This document shows positions 63,018 to 64,000 of a stretch of DNA of 64,000 nt, in pieces; positions within the stretch are counted from its first letter, which is position 1; every line of letters begins with the position of its first letter. The translations under genes were made by a program, and so were the position numbers. The DNA is from Bacillus subtilis subsp. subtilis (GTDB taxonomy: Bacteria > Pseudomonadota > Gammaproteobacteria > Xanthomonadales > Xanthomonadaceae), in contig JAHREJ010000013.1 in NCBI GenBank assembly GCA_021733645.1, positions 1 through 64,000 of the forward strand, written 5' to 3'. The notes beneath the pieces were generated by a model. The model saw only the letters and a program-made list of their open reading frames with translations. It was not told the origin of the DNA and did no database searches.

Positions 63018-63137
63018 GGGTCTCGACACGTAAGCCGCGATGCCCTTGTCGGCAAATGTCCCCCGGGGTCGGCCTGAGGCCACCCCCTCCTCCTTTACTT
63101 TGCCCGCAAGGGCATCGCGGCTTACGTGTGGAGACCC
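63018..63137. repeat. Long palindrome D: 31-bp arms around the inverted copy of the same core
   Basis: Arms at 63018-63048 and 63107-63137 are inverted repeats matching at 30 of 31 positions. The enclosed 58 bp are the reverse complement of the core of palindrome C apart from the middle, where both keep a hairpin but with different bases. The arm sequences of C and D differ. Confidence 0.92.
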
Positions 63138-63172
63138 ACCGCCCGCCGTGCTTGTCACGCACATGGAAGAAG

Positions 63173-63202
63173 AAAAAAAACCGCACGCTTGCGCATGCGG
63201 TT
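63173..63202 (-). terminator. Rho-independent terminator after the ABC permease gene
   Basis: On the minus strand a stem AACCGCA...TGCGGTT (with an inner GC/GC pair) is followed by eight T residues (forward A-run 63173-63180). It lies about 55 bp beyond the permease stop codon at 63256. Confidence 0.85.
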
Positions 63203-63255
63203 CCAGGGTTGCTGTTTGCGGGCGCGCGGTCTCGCACGCAGGTGCATCTGTGCTG

Positions 63256-64000
63256 TCAGGTTTCGCGCAGTGCGCTGGTGATCGGCAGGCGCGCCGCGCG
63301 CAGCGCCGGGAACAGCCCGCCCACCAGACCGATGCCCAACGCCCACTTCAGGCCCGTCCACAACAACTGCGGGGACACCTGGAACTGGAACACCACCTGG
63401 CTGAAGTTGTTGCCCAACGTGGACACGGTGTAGTTGTTGAACACCGCCCACGCCAACAGCCCGCCGAGTAGGCCACCGAGCAGGGCCAGCAACATCGTTT
63501 CCAGCATCACCGCGGTCACTACCGGCAGCCCGCGGAAGCCGATCGCGCGCATGGTGGCGATCTCGCGGGCGCGCGTGGCCACCGCGGCGTACATGGTGTT
63601 GAGCGCACCAAACACCGCACCGATGGCCATGATCGCGCCGATCACCGTGCCCAGCACGCTGATCACCTTGCTCAAGCCGCCGGACTGCTTGCGGTAGTAG
63701 TCACGCGTGGTTTCCACGTCCAGCTTCAGGCGTGGGTCGTTCTGCATGGCCGCCTTGAACGTCTCATAGCCGGCTTTTCCCTCGGTACGCACGTTGACCG
63801 ACTGGTAGGCGCTGCGGTTGTAGGTGGTGGACAGGGTCTGGGTGTCGGCCCACAGCTCGGACTCGTGGACGTCGTTGGAGACGAACACGCCCACCACGGT
63901 CCAGTCCTGCTTGCCCAGTTGCAGGCTCTTGCCCACCTCCAGGCCCTGGAACTGCGCCTGCGCACCCTTGCCCACCACGATCTCGCGCAGCCCGGGCTTG
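63256..64000 (-). CDS. ABC transporter permease, MacB/FtsX type (5' end outside window)
   Basis: The C-terminal 247 or so residues of a permease that runs off the window edge. It shows the periplasmic MacB-like domain (VVGVFVSNDVHESELW) and the FtsX helices (VISVLGTVIGAIMAIGAVFG, then VLETMLLALLGGLLGGLL in the next helix and IGLVGGLFPALRAARLPI at the end). The segment ATRAREIATMRAIGF is the coupling motif to the ATPase. Family members work in lipoprotein, peptide or toxin export. The stop is followed by a terminator. Confidence 0.9.
   Translation of the reverse strand, partial: KPGLREIVVGKGAQAQFQGLEVGKSLQLGKQDWTVVGVFVSNDVHESELWADTQTLSTTYNRSAYQSVNVRTEGKAGYETFKAAMQNDPRLKLDVETTRDYYRKQSGGLSKVISVLGTVIGAIMAIGAVFGALNTMYAAVATRAREIATMRAIGFRGLPVVTAVMLETMLLALLGGLLGGLLAWAVFNNYTVSTLGNNFSQVVFQFQVSPQLLWTGLKWALGIGLVGGLFPALRAARLPITSALRET

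Noticed and set aside
62600..63471. Frames of 79-165 codons over palindromes C and D
   Set aside because: The same sequence gives similar peptides on both strands because it is an inverted repeat; no translation signals are present.

Overview
The window is high-G+C DNA from a gammaproteobacterium, most likely a Stenotrophomonas or a close Xanthomonadaceae relative. Support for this comes from the gene content (PhoPQ with an upstream secreted PepSY-like protein, an Ohr/AraC pair, a large TonB receptor, a valine-degradation operon). It also comes from short GTAG-headed intergenic hairpins of the kind called SMAG repeats in Stenotrophomonas (31803, 31863, 51777-51847). The assignment is inferred; no phylogenetic marker gene was compared.

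Layout. 1-8700: the end of a CPBP membrane protease, a hotdog thioesterase, a sirtuin, an old-yellow-enzyme reductase, a LysR regulator divergent from a solitary aceE, a secreted thioredoxin-like protein and purU. 8700-12900: a leftward block metE-queH-pncA preceded by a cobalamin riboswitch. 13050-22650: a putative ECF-sigma regulon for membrane lipid modification. It comprises a secreted protein, a sigma factor and an RskA-type anti-sigma, then a tightly overlapping operon of desaturase, FAD oxidoreductase, DUF1365, cyclopropane-fatty-acid synthase, DUF2878, DUF1295, a second SAM methyltransferase and a lipocalin. Two copies of the same bipartite promoter-like motif (TGCATCC-N16-CGTATCT) precede the two halves. 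22778-32000: a patatin-type lipase, then a short-chain acyl-CoA type regulator divergent from the valine-catabolism operon mmsA-acd-ech-hibch-mmsB, which ends in a strong terminator. 32000-36900: ohr with a divergent AraC gene, a CDF transporter and a less G+C-rich patch of secreted or membrane-anchored unknowns, one interrupted by an in-frame TGA. 36900-44700: dusA, phoPQ, mtfA, birA-coaX-SPOR and tRNA-Thr. 44715-47190: a leftward four-gene module of an MglA-like GTPase, an unknown protein and two roadblock proteins. 47500-59030: arginase, stress lipoprotein and CsbD genes, trpS, hydrolase and peptidase genes, and transporters. 59030-64000: a large TonB receptor flanked on both sides by palindromic intergenic elements, and the end of a MacB/FtsX-like permease.

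How the genes work together. Two circuits stand out. First, the cobalamin riboswitch sits in front of metE and queH, the B12-independent alternatives to MetH and QueG, so one B12 sensor could switch both. Second, the ECF sigma/anti-sigma pair probably controls itself and the downstream lipid operon, whose enzymes (desaturation, methylene or methyl transfer, FAD-linked oxidation, reduction, a lipid-binding lipocalin) suggest envelope fatty-acid remodelling under stress. Functions are assigned by reading motifs and family resemblance; no database search was run.
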